NCBI GenBank assembly: GCA_938075305.1
Contig: CALJGV010000031.1
Coordinates: 62,001 to 126,000 of the forward strand
Length of the DNA: 64,000 nucleotides
Direction: 5' to 3'
DNA from: an uncultured bacterium
Lineage (GTDB): Bacteria; Planctomycetota; UBA1135; GCA-002686595
Position 1 is the first letter of the stretch; every line of letters starts with the position of its first letter. Positions 16,691-24,647 of the stretch are shown in pieces. The position numbers and the translations under genes were made by a program. The notes under the pieces were generated by a model. The model worked only from the letters and a program-made list of their open reading frames with translations. It searched no databases and was not told where the DNA came from.

Positions 16691-17064
16691 GGTGGTGCTC
16701 GTGTTCGGTGCGGCGGACGAGGGAACAGGGAGCACAGCGGTTGCCAGGTGCCCCCCGCCAGCCAAAGGAAGTCGCAAGCTACACATTTGCAATGTCTTAC
16801 GGCGAAGTGGGACCCTCCGGCTCCCTGCGCCCCGGCCCCCGCCGCGTCCATTCCCGTGGACACGCCTGGGGCTCACCAGGACGGCGAGCAGCGCGACGAG
16901 GGCCCGAGCTGGCGCCCCTGCCTCGCACACGAAGACGCAAGCTGCTTATGCGTAGATACTTGCGCACGAGCAGAGCCCCATGTCCAGAGCATTGGACGCC
17001 CAGCCCGCCCGCGTCCACGAATCTCGACGCCCCGGCGAAGAGCCCCGAGCGGCCCCCGGCGGCT
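16691..17064. other. Divergent intergenic region, AT-richer patches
   Basis: About 370 bases with no convincing gene between the zinc-ribbon gene and the radical SAM gene. It is notable for two AT-richer patches in a GC-rich context: around 16776-16800, with the palindrome at 16783-16795, and around 16936-16965, with TTATGCGTAGATACT. They are the likely promoter areas for the two divergent genes. The frame of the radical SAM gene is open across the region, but the composition is not protein-like before 17065. Confidence 0.5.
16783..16795. promoter_or_regulatory. Operator-like palindrome ACATT-TGC-AATGT
   Basis: A perfect 5+5 inverted repeat with a 3-base centre lies in the divergent intergenic region. 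Its AT-rich makeup stands out against the local GC content. It could bind a dimeric regulator of the zinc-ribbon gene; this is only a positional inference. Confidence 0.35.
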
Positions 17065-17955
17065 ATGTTCTCCGCCGTGATCCAGTACGAAGGCACCCTC
17101 TACCGGCCCCCCTCCGAGGCGGACAGCCTGATCCTGCAGGCGACCATCGGCTGCTCGTACAACCGGTGCACCTTCTGCGCCATGTACCGGGAGAAGCGCT
17201 TCCGGGTCCGGCCCATGGAGGAGCTGGTCCAGGAGATCGCCTGGGCCCGCCAGCACCTGGGCGACGTCCGCAAGGTCTTCCTCGCCGACGGCGACGCCCT
17301 GGTGGCCAAGACCCGCTTCCTCTCCGAGCTGCTCGGCCACCTGGGCGAGGCGTTCCCTGACCTGCGACGCGTCTCGGCCTACGCCTCCCCCCAGTCCATC
17401 GAGATCCGCACGGACGCGGAGCTGCGCCAGCTGCGCGAGGAGGGACTCACCCAGCTCTACCTCGGGGTGGAGTCCGGCGACGACCAGGTGCTCACCTGGC
17501 TCGACAAGGGCGTCGACGCCGCGGACATGATCCGCCTGGGTCGCAAGGCCTCGGCGGCGGGCATGAAGCTCTCCACCATGATCCTCCTGGGCGCCGGCAA
17601 CCGGGCGCGCTCCCTCGAGCACGCCCGCGAGAGCGCGCGGGTCATCAACGGCATCCAGCCGCGCTTCGTCAGCACCCTCGTGATGACGCCGGTGGAGGGG
17701 ACACCGCTCATGGACTCGGCCAACGCGGGCGAGGTCGACGAGCTGACCCCCATCGAGCTCGCGCGGGAGCTGCGTGAGTTCATCGAGCACCTGAACCTCG
17801 AGAGCTCGATCTTCCGCTCGAACCACGCGTCGAACACCCTCGCCCTCAAGGGCGTCTTCCCGAAGGACCGCGAGGCCCTGCTCGAGGTGCTGGACGAGGT
17901 GCTCGAGCACCCCGACCGCGCGCCCTTCGTCCCGAACTGGCTGCGCGCCCTCTGA
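17065..17955 (+). CDS. Radical SAM domain protein with CX4CX2C motif
   Basis: The 296-residue protein has a radical SAM cluster motif in IGCSYNRCTFCAMY. The spacing is Cys30-X4-Cys35-X2-Cys38 rather than the usual CX3CX2C. Downstream are the GGE-like region FLADGDALV, the strand LYLGVESGDDQVL and LVMTPVEGTPL, as in Elp3/MiaB/HemN-fold enzymes (AdoMet radical half barrel). No extra C-terminal cluster cysteines are visible. Proteins with this exact CSxN(K/R)CTFC signature are common but largely uncharacterised, so the reaction is unknown. The ATG at 17065 is chosen because MFSAVIQYEGTLYRPPSEAD is the conserved N-terminus of such proteins; an earlier in-frame ATG at 16708 would add a non-protein-like extension. 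Confidence 0.85.
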   Translation: MFSAVIQYEGTLYRPPSEADSLILQATIGCSYNRCTFCAMYREKRFRVRPMEELVQEIAWARQHLGDVRKVFLADGDALVAKTRFLSELLGHLGEAFPDLRRVSAYASPQSIEIRTDAELRQLREEGLTQLYLGVESGDDQVLTWLDKGVDAADMIRLGRKASAAGMKLSTMILLGAGNRARSLEHARESARVINGIQPRFVSTLVMTPVEGTPLMDSANAGEVDELTPIELARELREFIEHLNLESSIFRSNHASNTLALKGVFPKDREALLEVLDEVLEHPDRAPFVPNWLRAL

Positions 17956-17959
17956 GCCC

Positions 17960-18598
17960 TCAGCGCGGGGGCGCTGGGATCCGGTCGATGGGCACGTCGA
18001 GCAGGGCCCGCTCCTCCCAGCCCTCGCAGTCGAAGTGCCACCACTCGGAGCTGAGCACACCGAACCCCTGGGCCGCCATGGCCTCGATCAGCACTCGTCG
18101 GTTCGTGCGCATGGGCTCCAGCACCTCCGCGTCCGCCCGCGCCTCAGGGACGAAGGCGTCGAAGTCCGTGGGCATCGGGAGCCGGTTGCCCCGGCCGTCC
18201 ACCAGCGTCACGTCCACCGCCATCCCCCGGTTGTGCCGGGACCCCTTGCTCGGGTCCGCCACGTAGTCGGGGTCCCCGATCACCTCCCACATGCGACGGG
18301 TCACCGACCAGGGCCGATACCCGTCGAAGACCATCAGGCCCATGCCGCGCGACTCGAGCGCGGACTGGACCCGGCTGAGGCGCTCCATGGCCGAGCGGCG
18401 CAGGAAGATGCGCGGCTCGGGGTAGAGGGCCTCCCCCACGAAGTTGTCCGGGGTGGCGTACACGGCGAGCACGCGGATCCGCCCGTCCTGGGCCGCCACC
18501 TCCACCAGGGGATCCTCGATCGGCGGCTCGGTCTCGATGACGAGGGCGGGCGCGGCGCAGGAGGCGAGCGCGAGGAGCAGGGGCGCGAGGAGCTTCAT
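17960..18598 (-). CDS. VanX-type D-Ala-D-Ala dipeptidase, lipoprotein
   Basis: The 212-residue protein has a short lipoprotein signal with lipobox LASC (Cys14). The M15D dipeptidase fold shows VFDGYRPWSVTRRMW (90-104), zinc ligands His122 and Asp129 in SRHNRGMAVDVTL, and catalytic Glu185 with zinc ligand His188 in SEWWHFD. These match VanX/DdpX. It would hydrolyse D-alanyl-D-alanine in the periplasm. The start overlaps the stop of the beta-lactamase/NamZ gene by 4 bases (ATGA), so the two are translated together. In that context it probably recovers D-Ala from wall turnover rather than giving glycopeptide resistance; no vanH or vanA ligase is present. Confidence 0.92.
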   Translation of the reverse strand: MKLLAPLLLALASCAAPALVIETEPPIEDPLVEVAAQDGRIRVLAVYATPDNFVGEALYPEPRIFLRRSAMERLSRVQSALESRGMGLMVFDGYRPWSVTRRMWEVIGDPDYVADPSKGSRHNRGMAVDVTLVDGRGNRLPMPTDFDAFVPEARADAEVLEPMRTNRRVLIEAMAAQGFGVLSSEWWHFDCEGWEERALLDVPIDRIPAPPR

Positions 18599-20844
18599 CG
18601 GGCGTCGGGGTAGATGAGGTAGGGCTGGCGCAGGCGGCGGAAGGCCTCGACGCCAGGCGCCCACGAGCCGGGGACCGAGCGCCAATCAGACGCGAGGAGC
18701 AGGGCCTCCCAGGTGGACGCCGAGCGCAGCCGCGCGTCCCCATCCGCCGCGTCGAAGGCTCGACCGAAGAGTCGGTCCAGGTGCCACATGATCGCGAGGC
18801 CGGACGCGACCGGCCGCAGGGCGTCGCGGTCGGTGACCGTGACGTGCACGCCCTGACACGGCTCGTCCTTGAACTTGGAGGCGTCGGGGGTGAACTCGAT
18901 GGGCGTGAACTCGAGCCCCGGGAGCGCCGCGGCCCGCAGGGCATCGCACAGGCGCGGACCGTCGATCCACGGGGCGCCGAAGAGCTCGAAGGGCTCGTCG
19001 GTGCCGCGGCCCACGGAGAGGTTGGCGCCCTCGAGCAGCCCGGTGCACGGGTACAGCACCGCCTGGTCGGGGTTGCGCATGTTCGGTGAGGGGTTGATCC
19101 AGCGCACGCCGGTCTGCTCCCACCACATGTCCCGGGTCCACCCCGACATGGGCACGACCTCGAGCTCGCACTCAATGCCGCCCCACTCCGCCTGGAACAT
19201 CCGCCCCAGTTCCCCGACGGTCATCCCGTGGGTCACGGGCAGGGGACGCCAGCCGATGAAGGACTGGCGGTCCGGGTCGATGATCGGTCCCTCCACCCGG
19301 CGGCCCGTGATGGGGTTCGGCCGGTCGAGCACCACCACGCTGACCCCCGCCTCCCCGCAGGCCTCCATGGCGAGGCCGAGGGTGGAGATGTACGTGTAGT
19401 AGCGCACGCCGATGTCCTGGATGTCGAAGACCACCGCGTCGATCCCCTCCAGCATCTCCGCCGTCGGCCGGCGGGTCGCCCCGTAGAGGCTGAACACGGG
19501 CAGGCCCGTGGCCTCGTCCCGACCGTCCCCCACGTCGCCCTCGAGCTTGGCGAAGAGGCCATGCTCCGGGGAGAACAGGCGCACGAGCTCGACGCCCTCG
19601 GCCGAGTGCAGGGCGTCGATGGTCCGGCGCCCGTCCCGGCAGCGCCCCGTCACGTTGGTGATCAGCGCGAGGCGCCGCCCCTTCAGCCGAGCGAAGCCCT
19701 CCCCCACCAGGACGTCGACCCCGGTCTGCACATGGCCCGCGCGGGGTGCAGCGTCCACGCCCACCGCGGCCGCTACCGCGTCCGCCACGGCGCGCCGGAG
19801 CGGGCTCATGGAGGGCGCAGGGTCCTTCTGCAGGCGGCTCACCAGGAGCAGGTACCAGACCCCCGAGGCGCGATCGACCCAGTAGCACGGGCCGGTGAAG
19901 CCCGTGTGCCCCATGGAGACGTAGCGCGGGAACCGCGAGCCGCGCGGCGAGTCGTAGGGGGACGCCACGTCGATCCCGAGCGCCCGCGCCACGGCGCCGC
20001 CCTCCAGGATGCGCGGGCGCAGGAGCTCGGCGAGCGCCTCCGGCCCGAGCGGCGAGCGCTCGCCGCCGGCGCCGGCGAGCATGGCGCAGAAGCGCGAGAG
20101 GTCCGCCGCCGTGGAGAACACGCCGGCGTGCCCCGCGACGCCGCCCAGGGCCCGGGCTCGCGGGTCGTGGACCACCCCCACCCCCGAACCGTCCGGGGAC
20201 GTGGGCGCGCAGCGGCCGAGAAGCTCGACACCCAGGGGACCGTAGCCGGTCTCGGCCATGCCAAGGGGCCCGAACACGTGGCGGGCGCTGAAGTCATCGA
20301 GGGGCTCGCCGCTCACGGCCTCCACGATCTCACCCAGCAGGATGTAGCCGAGGTCGCTGTAGATGAACGCCTCCCCCGGGGCCGACCGGAGCTCCCCCGC
20401 GCAGATCCGCTCCAGCGCCTTGGCGGGTCCCTCCCGGTAGTCGTCCAGGTGGTTCACCGGAGCCAGGCCCGCCGTGTGGAGCAAGAGCTCCTCCACGGTG
20501 ATGGCGTCCCTGTCGGCTCCCTTGAACGCGGGGAGGATCGAGGAGACGCGGTCCGAGAGCGCGAGCTTGCCCTCCTGGACCAGCACCATGATCGACGAGG
20601 AGGTCGCCACCGACTTGGTCAGCGAGGCGAGGTCGAAGACCGTGTCCAGGGTCATGGTCACCCCCGGTGACCGCTCCCCGTGGACGGACTCGTGGAGCAC
20701 CTCGGCCCCTCGGCCCACCACGAGCACCGCGCCCGGGATGGTCCCCGCGTGGACGGCGGCGTCGATCGACTGGCGGGCCCCATCGAAGCCCGGCGCGGCG
20801 GCGCCCTGGAGCGCGAGCGTGGCGGCGGCGAGTACGGCGAACAT
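18595..20844 (-). CDS. Fused beta-lactamase-family hydrolase and NamZ-type exo-N-acetylmuramidase (DUF1343)
   Basis: The 749-residue precursor has a signal peptide (1-17). Residues 20-365 are a class C beta-lactamase/AmpH-type serine hydrolase with SLTK (Ser74, Lys77), YSD (Tyr162) and HTG (313-315) motifs. Residues 374-749 are a DUF1343/GH171 domain, with ITNVTG, RLFSPEHGLFA, VFDIQDIGVRYYTY, VLDRPNPI and SPNMRNPDQAVLYPCTGLLEG. That domain was shown in Bacillus subtilis NamZ to release terminal MurNAc from peptidoglycan fragments. In Bacillus the neighbouring gene amiE encodes a beta-lactamase-fold MurNAc-L-Ala amidase, so this fusion may combine amidase and muramidase steps. That activity assignment is inference. 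It is followed by the overlapping VanX-type gene. Confidence 0.92.
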   Translation of the reverse strand: MFAVLAAATLALQGAAAPGFDGARQSIDAAVHAGTIPGAVLVVGRGAEVLHESVHGERSPGVTMTLDTVFDLASLTKSVATSSSIMVLVQEGKLALSDRVSSILPAFKGADRDAITVEELLLHTAGLAPVNHLDDYREGPAKALERICAGELRSAPGEAFIYSDLGYILLGEIVEAVSGEPLDDFSARHVFGPLGMAETGYGPLGVELLGRCAPTSPDGSGVGVVHDPRARALGGVAGHAGVFSTAADLSRFCAMLAGAGGERSPLGPEALAELLRPRILEGGAVARALGIDVASPYDSPRGSRFPRYVSMGHTGFTGPCYWVDRASGVWYLLLVSRLQKDPAPSMSPLRRAVADAVAAAVGVDAAPRAGHVQTGVDVLVGEGFARLKGRRLALITNVTGRCRDGRRTIDALHSAEGVELVRLFSPEHGLFAKLEGDVGDGRDEATGLPVFSLYGATRRPTAEMLEGIDAVVFDIQDIGVRYYTYISTLGLAMEACGEAGVSVVVLDRPNPITGRRVEGPIIDPDRQSFIGWRPLPVTHGMTVGELGRMFQAEWGGIECELEVVPMSGWTRDMWWEQTGVRWINPSPNMRNPDQAVLYPCTGLLEGANLSVGRGTDEPFELFGAPWIDGPRLCDALRAAALPGLEFTPIEFTPDASKFKDEPCQGVHVTVTDRDALRPVASGLAIMWHLDRLFGRAFDAADGDARLRSASTWEALLLASDWRSVPGSWAPGVEAFRRLRQPYLIYPDAR

Positions 20845-20902
20845 GGGCCTCCTGTACCACAGCCGGCGAGGGAGGGCGCGCGAATCCGCCGGCGGTGACC
20901 TT

Positions 20903-22198
20903 TCAGTCGCCGAGCACCGCGCGCCCCACGACCTCACCCAGGTCCCCGAGGAAGCGGTCCGCCCGGCCGTAGTCGTACACGCTGTCCCCCACCACGCCGT
21001 TGGGGTTCGTGTAGAGGGTGGCGGCGAGGAAGAACGTCCGCCCGGTCCGCAGGTCCACCACCTCGGAGTTGGTGATGCTGAAGCCGTACGCGCGGCCCAC
21101 CTTGTCCCGCACCACCAGCTCGTCCATGGATCGGACCCGCAGCAGCCCAGGCAGGAGGAACTTGGAGTAGTCGGCGGGGTACTTCACCGGATCGTAACGC
21201 GGGTCCTCCGACTCGCCCGGCGTCGACGCCATGGCCGCCCGGATGAACTCGCGGTCGTCCTCGGTGAGTGGGAACCCGACCGTCGGCTTCCCGCCGCGCT
21301 CGTGGCGAAGCGCGCCCAGGAGGTCGGGACGCAGGAGCATGATGTTCATGTCCACCAGGTCCCCGAGGGGCATGTGGTTCTTCTGCGCGAAGGACATGGG
21401 TCCGGCCAGCACCTCGCCCCCCGAGGTGTGGGCGCCCCCCAGCTCGAGCCCCCCCAAGCCAGCGTTGGTGCCCGGCACGGGCGCCGTGCGCTCCGGGGCG
21501 CTCGCGATCACCTGCCCCGTCCCGTCGAGCAGGTCGATGGCGGGGACGCGGAGCTGATCGGCGGGGCTCCGAAACTCGGAGAGCCGGTGGAAGATCGTCG
21601 TGCGGTCGAGGCCCGCGTCCCGCAGCGCCCCGTTGACGCCGTCGTTGCCTGCCAGCTCGTATAGCCGGTTGTAGGCGGCGTTGTCGGAGATGAGGAGCAC
21701 CTTGCGCGCCTCGTGCCCGGCCGTGATGGTGCCCCCGTCGACGTGGCTTGGGTCGCGCTCCTCCAAGCCCTCGCCCTCGAACAGCGGGTGGAACCGCAGG
21801 GCCGTGTCCCGACCCACCGGCGCGCCTGCCGCCGGTCCCGGGGTCCAGCCATCCGCCCCGTCCACGCCCGCGCCGTCGCGACCCAACCGGTCCAGCTCCA
21901 GGAAGGCGGCGATCACGGCCGCCGTCTTCACCGTGCTCGCGGGGTAGAAGTACGCGGGGCCCCGGTCGTAGGTGTGGCGCCGGAGCCGAGGGGCGCCCTC
22001 CCCCTCCTCGACCACCACCAGCTCCACCTTCAGCCGGTGGGCGGCGGGGTCTTCGAGCACGTCGGCGAACAGGTCGGGGCGAGACGCCAGGAGGTCCGCC
22101 AGCAGCGTGTCACCGCGGCCGGGGGCTTCCGCGCCCGAGCCCCCCGACGCGCAGGCCGCAGAGAGAGCCAGGGCTGCGGCGGCCGCCAGGCGGCCCAT
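20903..22198 (-). CDS. Class A beta-lactamase-like serine hydrolase lipoprotein
   Basis: The 431-residue protein has a lipobox SAAC (Cys16). It has the serine active site STVK (Ser88, Lys91) and the SDN loop (Ser171 to Asn173) of class A beta-lactamases and related penicillin-binding enzymes. No clear KTG box is seen; KVGRAYGFSI (in VVRDKVGRAYGF) stands at about the expected place. It is longer than a resistance enzyme (about 290), with an insertion between the two motifs. A wall-peptide hydrolase or D,D-peptidase role is as likely as beta-lactam resistance. It starts 14 bases after lysA and precedes the NamZ fusion, in the same direction. Confidence 0.85.
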   Translation of the reverse strand: MGRLAAAAALALSAACASGGSGAEAPGRGDTLLADLLASRPDLFADVLEDPAAHRLKVELVVVEEGEGAPRLRRHTYDRGPAYFYPASTVKTAAVIAAFLELDRLGRDGAGVDGADGWTPGPAAGAPVGRDTALRFHPLFEGEGLEERDPSHVDGGTITAGHEARKVLLISDNAAYNRLYELAGNDGVNGALRDAGLDRTTIFHRLSEFRSPADQLRVPAIDLLDGTGQVIASAPERTAPVPGTNAGLGGLELGGAHTSGGEVLAGPMSFAQKNHMPLGDLVDMNIMLLRPDLLGALRHERGGKPTVGFPLTEDDREFIRAAMASTPGESEDPRYDPVKYPADYSKFLLPGLLRVRSMDELVVRDKVGRAYGFSITNSEVVDLRTGRTFFLAATLYTNPNGVVGDSVYDYGRADRFLGDLGEVVGRAVLGD

Positions 22199-22212
22199 GG
22201 GTCGGCGCTCGA

Positions 22213-23448
22213 TCAACGAAGCATCTCCCGCTCGCGCTCCAGGAACTGATTGGGGTCGATGGCCGGCCGCGCCAGCGCGGCCTCGCCGTCCGGGTGGATG
22301 ACCACCTCCGCGGGCAGGGGCCTCGAGTTGTAGCAGGAGGCCATCGCGGCGCCGTAGGCCCCGACGTCGTGGATCGCGAGCAGTTCGCCGGGCTCCATGT
22401 CCGGGAGCGGCTGCGGCACCGGTACGCCAGCCTTGCCCTGGGTGAACACGTCCGCGCTCTCGCACAGCGGACCCGCCACCATCTTGGGAGAGGTCGGTCG
22501 ATCCCCCGCGCCGAGGGCGGTGATGCGGTGAAAGGCGCCGTACAGCAGCGGTCGGATCATGCTATGGAAGCCCGCGTCCACGAGCACGAACGTCGCGCCG
22601 CCCGCCCCCGTGGACTTCATCCCGCAGACCTCGGTCACCAGCATCCCGGCGTTGGCGACGAGCAGCCGCCCCGGCTCCGCCTCGAGCTCGACCCTCCGCC
22701 CCACGACCTCCGACCAGCGGTCGCGGCCTGCCAGCCATAGGCTGGCGAAGCGTCCCATGTCGAAGGGCTCGTCCGTGGTCCGGTAGGGGTAGGACATCCC
22801 CCCGCCGCAGGAGACCCGCGTCACCGTCTCGGCGAAGAGCGCCACGGCGTCGCCCATGGACTCGACCGTGCGCTCCACCAGGTGGCCCTCGAGCCCCGAT
22901 CCGATGTGGACGTGCAGGCCCGTGACCCGCAGCCCGAGCTCCTGCGCCTGCGCCCGCACCGAGGGGAGCTCCTCGTGCCAGATCCCGTGCTTGGAGTGCG
23001 CTCCGCCCGTGGTCACCTTCTCGTCGTGCCCCTCGCCGAAGCCGGGGTTGATGCGCAGGGTCACGTCCCCCGGCCCGCAGAGGCTCGCAACCTGTTCCAG
23101 CATGGTCGCGCTGCCCGCGTTCACGTGGAGCCGCAGATCCCGCACGGATTCCCGGGCACGGTGGTCCATCAGGTCCGCGGTGTAGACCACTTCGCCAGGC
23201 TCGAAGCCCGCGGCCCGGGCCCGGGCGATCTCGCCCGCGGAGACCACCTCGCAGCGGGCGCCCCCCTCCCGCAGCGTTCGCAGCACGCCGAGGTTGGAGT
23301 TGGCCTTGACCGCGTAGCGGACCGAGTCGAACGCGTGGAAGTGCTCGAGGTTCCGCCGCACGGCCCCCAGGTCGTACACGTAGAGCGGCGTACCGTGAGC
23401 CGCTGCGAGACCAGCGATGAACTCCTCGTCGTGCAGACGTCCAGACAT
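22213..23448 (-). CDS. lysA: Diaminopimelate decarboxylase
   Basis: LysA converts meso-diaminopimelate to L-lysine with PLP, in the cytosol. The 411-residue protein is of full family length. It has the PLP lysine Lys48 in RYAVKANSN, the GDVTLRINPGFGEGH region, HVHIGSGL, the phosphate-binding GGGMSYPY, and EPGRLLVANAG and CESADVF near the C-terminus. The start at 23448 (MSGRLHDEEF) matches the family N-terminus better than the upstream ATG at 23493. It heads a leftward run with two wall-related hydrolases. The amidase gene diverges from it 65 bases away. Confidence 0.95.
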   Translation of the reverse strand: MSGRLHDEEFIAGLAAAHGTPLYVYDLGAVRRNLEHFHAFDSVRYAVKANSNLGVLRTLREGGARCEVVSAGEIARARAAGFEPGEVVYTADLMDHRARESVRDLRLHVNAGSATMLEQVASLCGPGDVTLRINPGFGEGHDEKVTTGGAHSKHGIWHEELPSVRAQAQELGLRVTGLHVHIGSGLEGHLVERTVESMGDAVALFAETVTRVSCGGGMSYPYRTTDEPFDMGRFASLWLAGRDRWSEVVGRRVELEAEPGRLLVANAGMLVTEVCGMKSTGAGGATFVLVDAGFHSMIRPLLYGAFHRITALGAGDRPTSPKMVAGPLCESADVFTQGKAGVPVPQPLPDMEPGELLAIHDVGAYGAAMASCYNSRPLPAEVVIHPDGEAALARPAIDPNQFLEREREMLR

Positions 23449-23513
23449 GGTCCAGATTCTCCGGCCCTGGACGGACAGGTCAAACTCCTGCACCTGCGAA
23501 GCATGCCCGTTCG

Positions 23514-24647
23514 GTGTACCTTCGGTCCATCTTGCCGCTCGTCCCCTCTCGCCTCTCCGTCCTCCTCGGCCCCGCCGTCACCCTCGGCCTGGCCGCCTCC
23601 GCGGCCGTCTACCTCGACTCAAGCGCCAGCGCGGTCCAGGGCGCGGGCGGCGGCCCGCGTCGGATCTTCATCGACGCTGGCCACGGCGGGACGGACCCGG
23701 GCGCCATCGGCAACGGCATCGTCGAGAAGGAGCTCAACCTCGAGGTCGCCCTGCGCCTCCGTGACCTGCTGGACGCGGACACCGCAGACACCTCGGGCGG
23801 CGGCGAGTGGGAGGTCATGATGACCCGTACGACGGACGCATCGGTGTCGCTCTCGAGCCGGACCAACGCCGCCAACAACTGGCCCGCGGATCGCTTCGTC
23901 TCGATCCACCACAACGCGTTCACGAGCTCTCTCGCCAGCGGGACCGAGTCCTTCTCCTTCTCCAACGGCACGCCTGGCGCGGACCTGCGGGACCGACTCC
24001 AGGAGGAGCTGATCACCGCCATGGGGCTGGTGGACCGGGGACCCAAGACCGCGAACTTCTTCGTCCTGCGGGAGTCCCTGATGCCCGCAGCGCTCACGGA
24101 GGCGGGCTTCCTCAGCAACCCCGGCGACGCGGCGGCCCTGTCCGCGCCCGGCGCCGTGGAGGCCCTGGCCCGTGCCCACCTGTTCGGCATCCAGCGCCAC
24201 TACGGCATCCCGGCCCACGTCCCGGTGGACGGCCCCTCCACCTACTGCTTCCCGAAGACGGCGTCGGCGGGCTGCGTTCCGTCGATCGAGTCAGCGGGCA
24301 CCCCGTCCCTCAGCCAGAGCGACTTCGTGGTCGCCTGCGACCAGGTCCTGAGCCAGCAGTTCGGGATGCTGTTCTGGGGTCGCGAGGGACTGGAGCTACC
24401 GCTGCTCGGCGGCTTCCTCTGCGTGGGCGGCCCCCTCGCCCGCACGCCGGTTCAGTTCTCCAACGGGCTCGGGCCGGGCAACTGCTCCGGTCGCCTGGAG
24501 CTCCAGATGGACAGCGCGTTCCTCGCCGCGAACGGGATGCTCCCCGGCGACGAGATCTTCTGCCAGTGGTGGTACCGGGACCCCGGCCTCCTTCCGGCGG
24601 TGCCCGTCGGCCTCTCCGACGGGCTCAAGTTCACGGTGCTGCCCTAG
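23514..24647 (+). CDS. N-acetylmuramoyl-L-alanine amidase (Amidase_3) with WYRD-type C-terminal domain
   Basis: The enzyme cleaves the bond between MurNAc and the stem peptide. The 377-residue precursor starts at GTG, with a signal peptide (about 1-42). The Amidase_3 domain (50-230) has the zinc ligands His57 in DAGHGGTDPGA, Glu71 in VEKELNL, His132 in SIHHNAF, and the catalytic Glu196 in TEAGFLSN. After residue 240 comes a tail of about 135 residues ending in FCQWWYRD (349-356) and LSDGLKFTVLP. It is related to, but more divergent than, the tails of the proteins at 4613 and 56202. Linker cysteines CFPK and SAGC are typical of these tails. The stop shares a CTAG with the convergent GNAT gene. 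Confidence 0.92.
   Translation: MYLRSILPLVPSRLSVLLGPAVTLGLAASAAVYLDSSASAVQGAGGGPRRIFIDAGHGGTDPGAIGNGIVEKELNLEVALRLRDLLDADTADTSGGGEWEVMMTRTTDASVSLSSRTNAANNWPADRFVSIHHNAFTSSLASGTESFSFSNGTPGADLRDRLQEELITAMGLVDRGPKTANFFVLRESLMPAALTEAGFLSNPGDAAALSAPGAVEALARAHLFGIQRHYGIPAHVPVDGPSTYCFPKTASAGCVPSIESAGTPSLSQSDFVVACDQVLSQQFGMLFWGREGLELPLLGGFLCVGGPLARTPVQFSNGLGPGNCSGRLELQMDSAFLAANGMLPGDEIFCQWWYRDPGLLPAVPVGLSDGLKFTVLP

Noticed and set aside
17960..18598. Glycopeptide resistance operon
   Set aside because: The VanX-type dipeptidase is present, but no vanH dehydrogenase, vanA/B ligase or vanRS regulators lie nearby; wall turnover fits better.
20903..22198. Dedicated beta-lactam resistance enzyme
   Set aside because: The SxxK and SDN motifs are present, but the protein is too long, lacks a clear KTG, and sits among wall-recycling genes.
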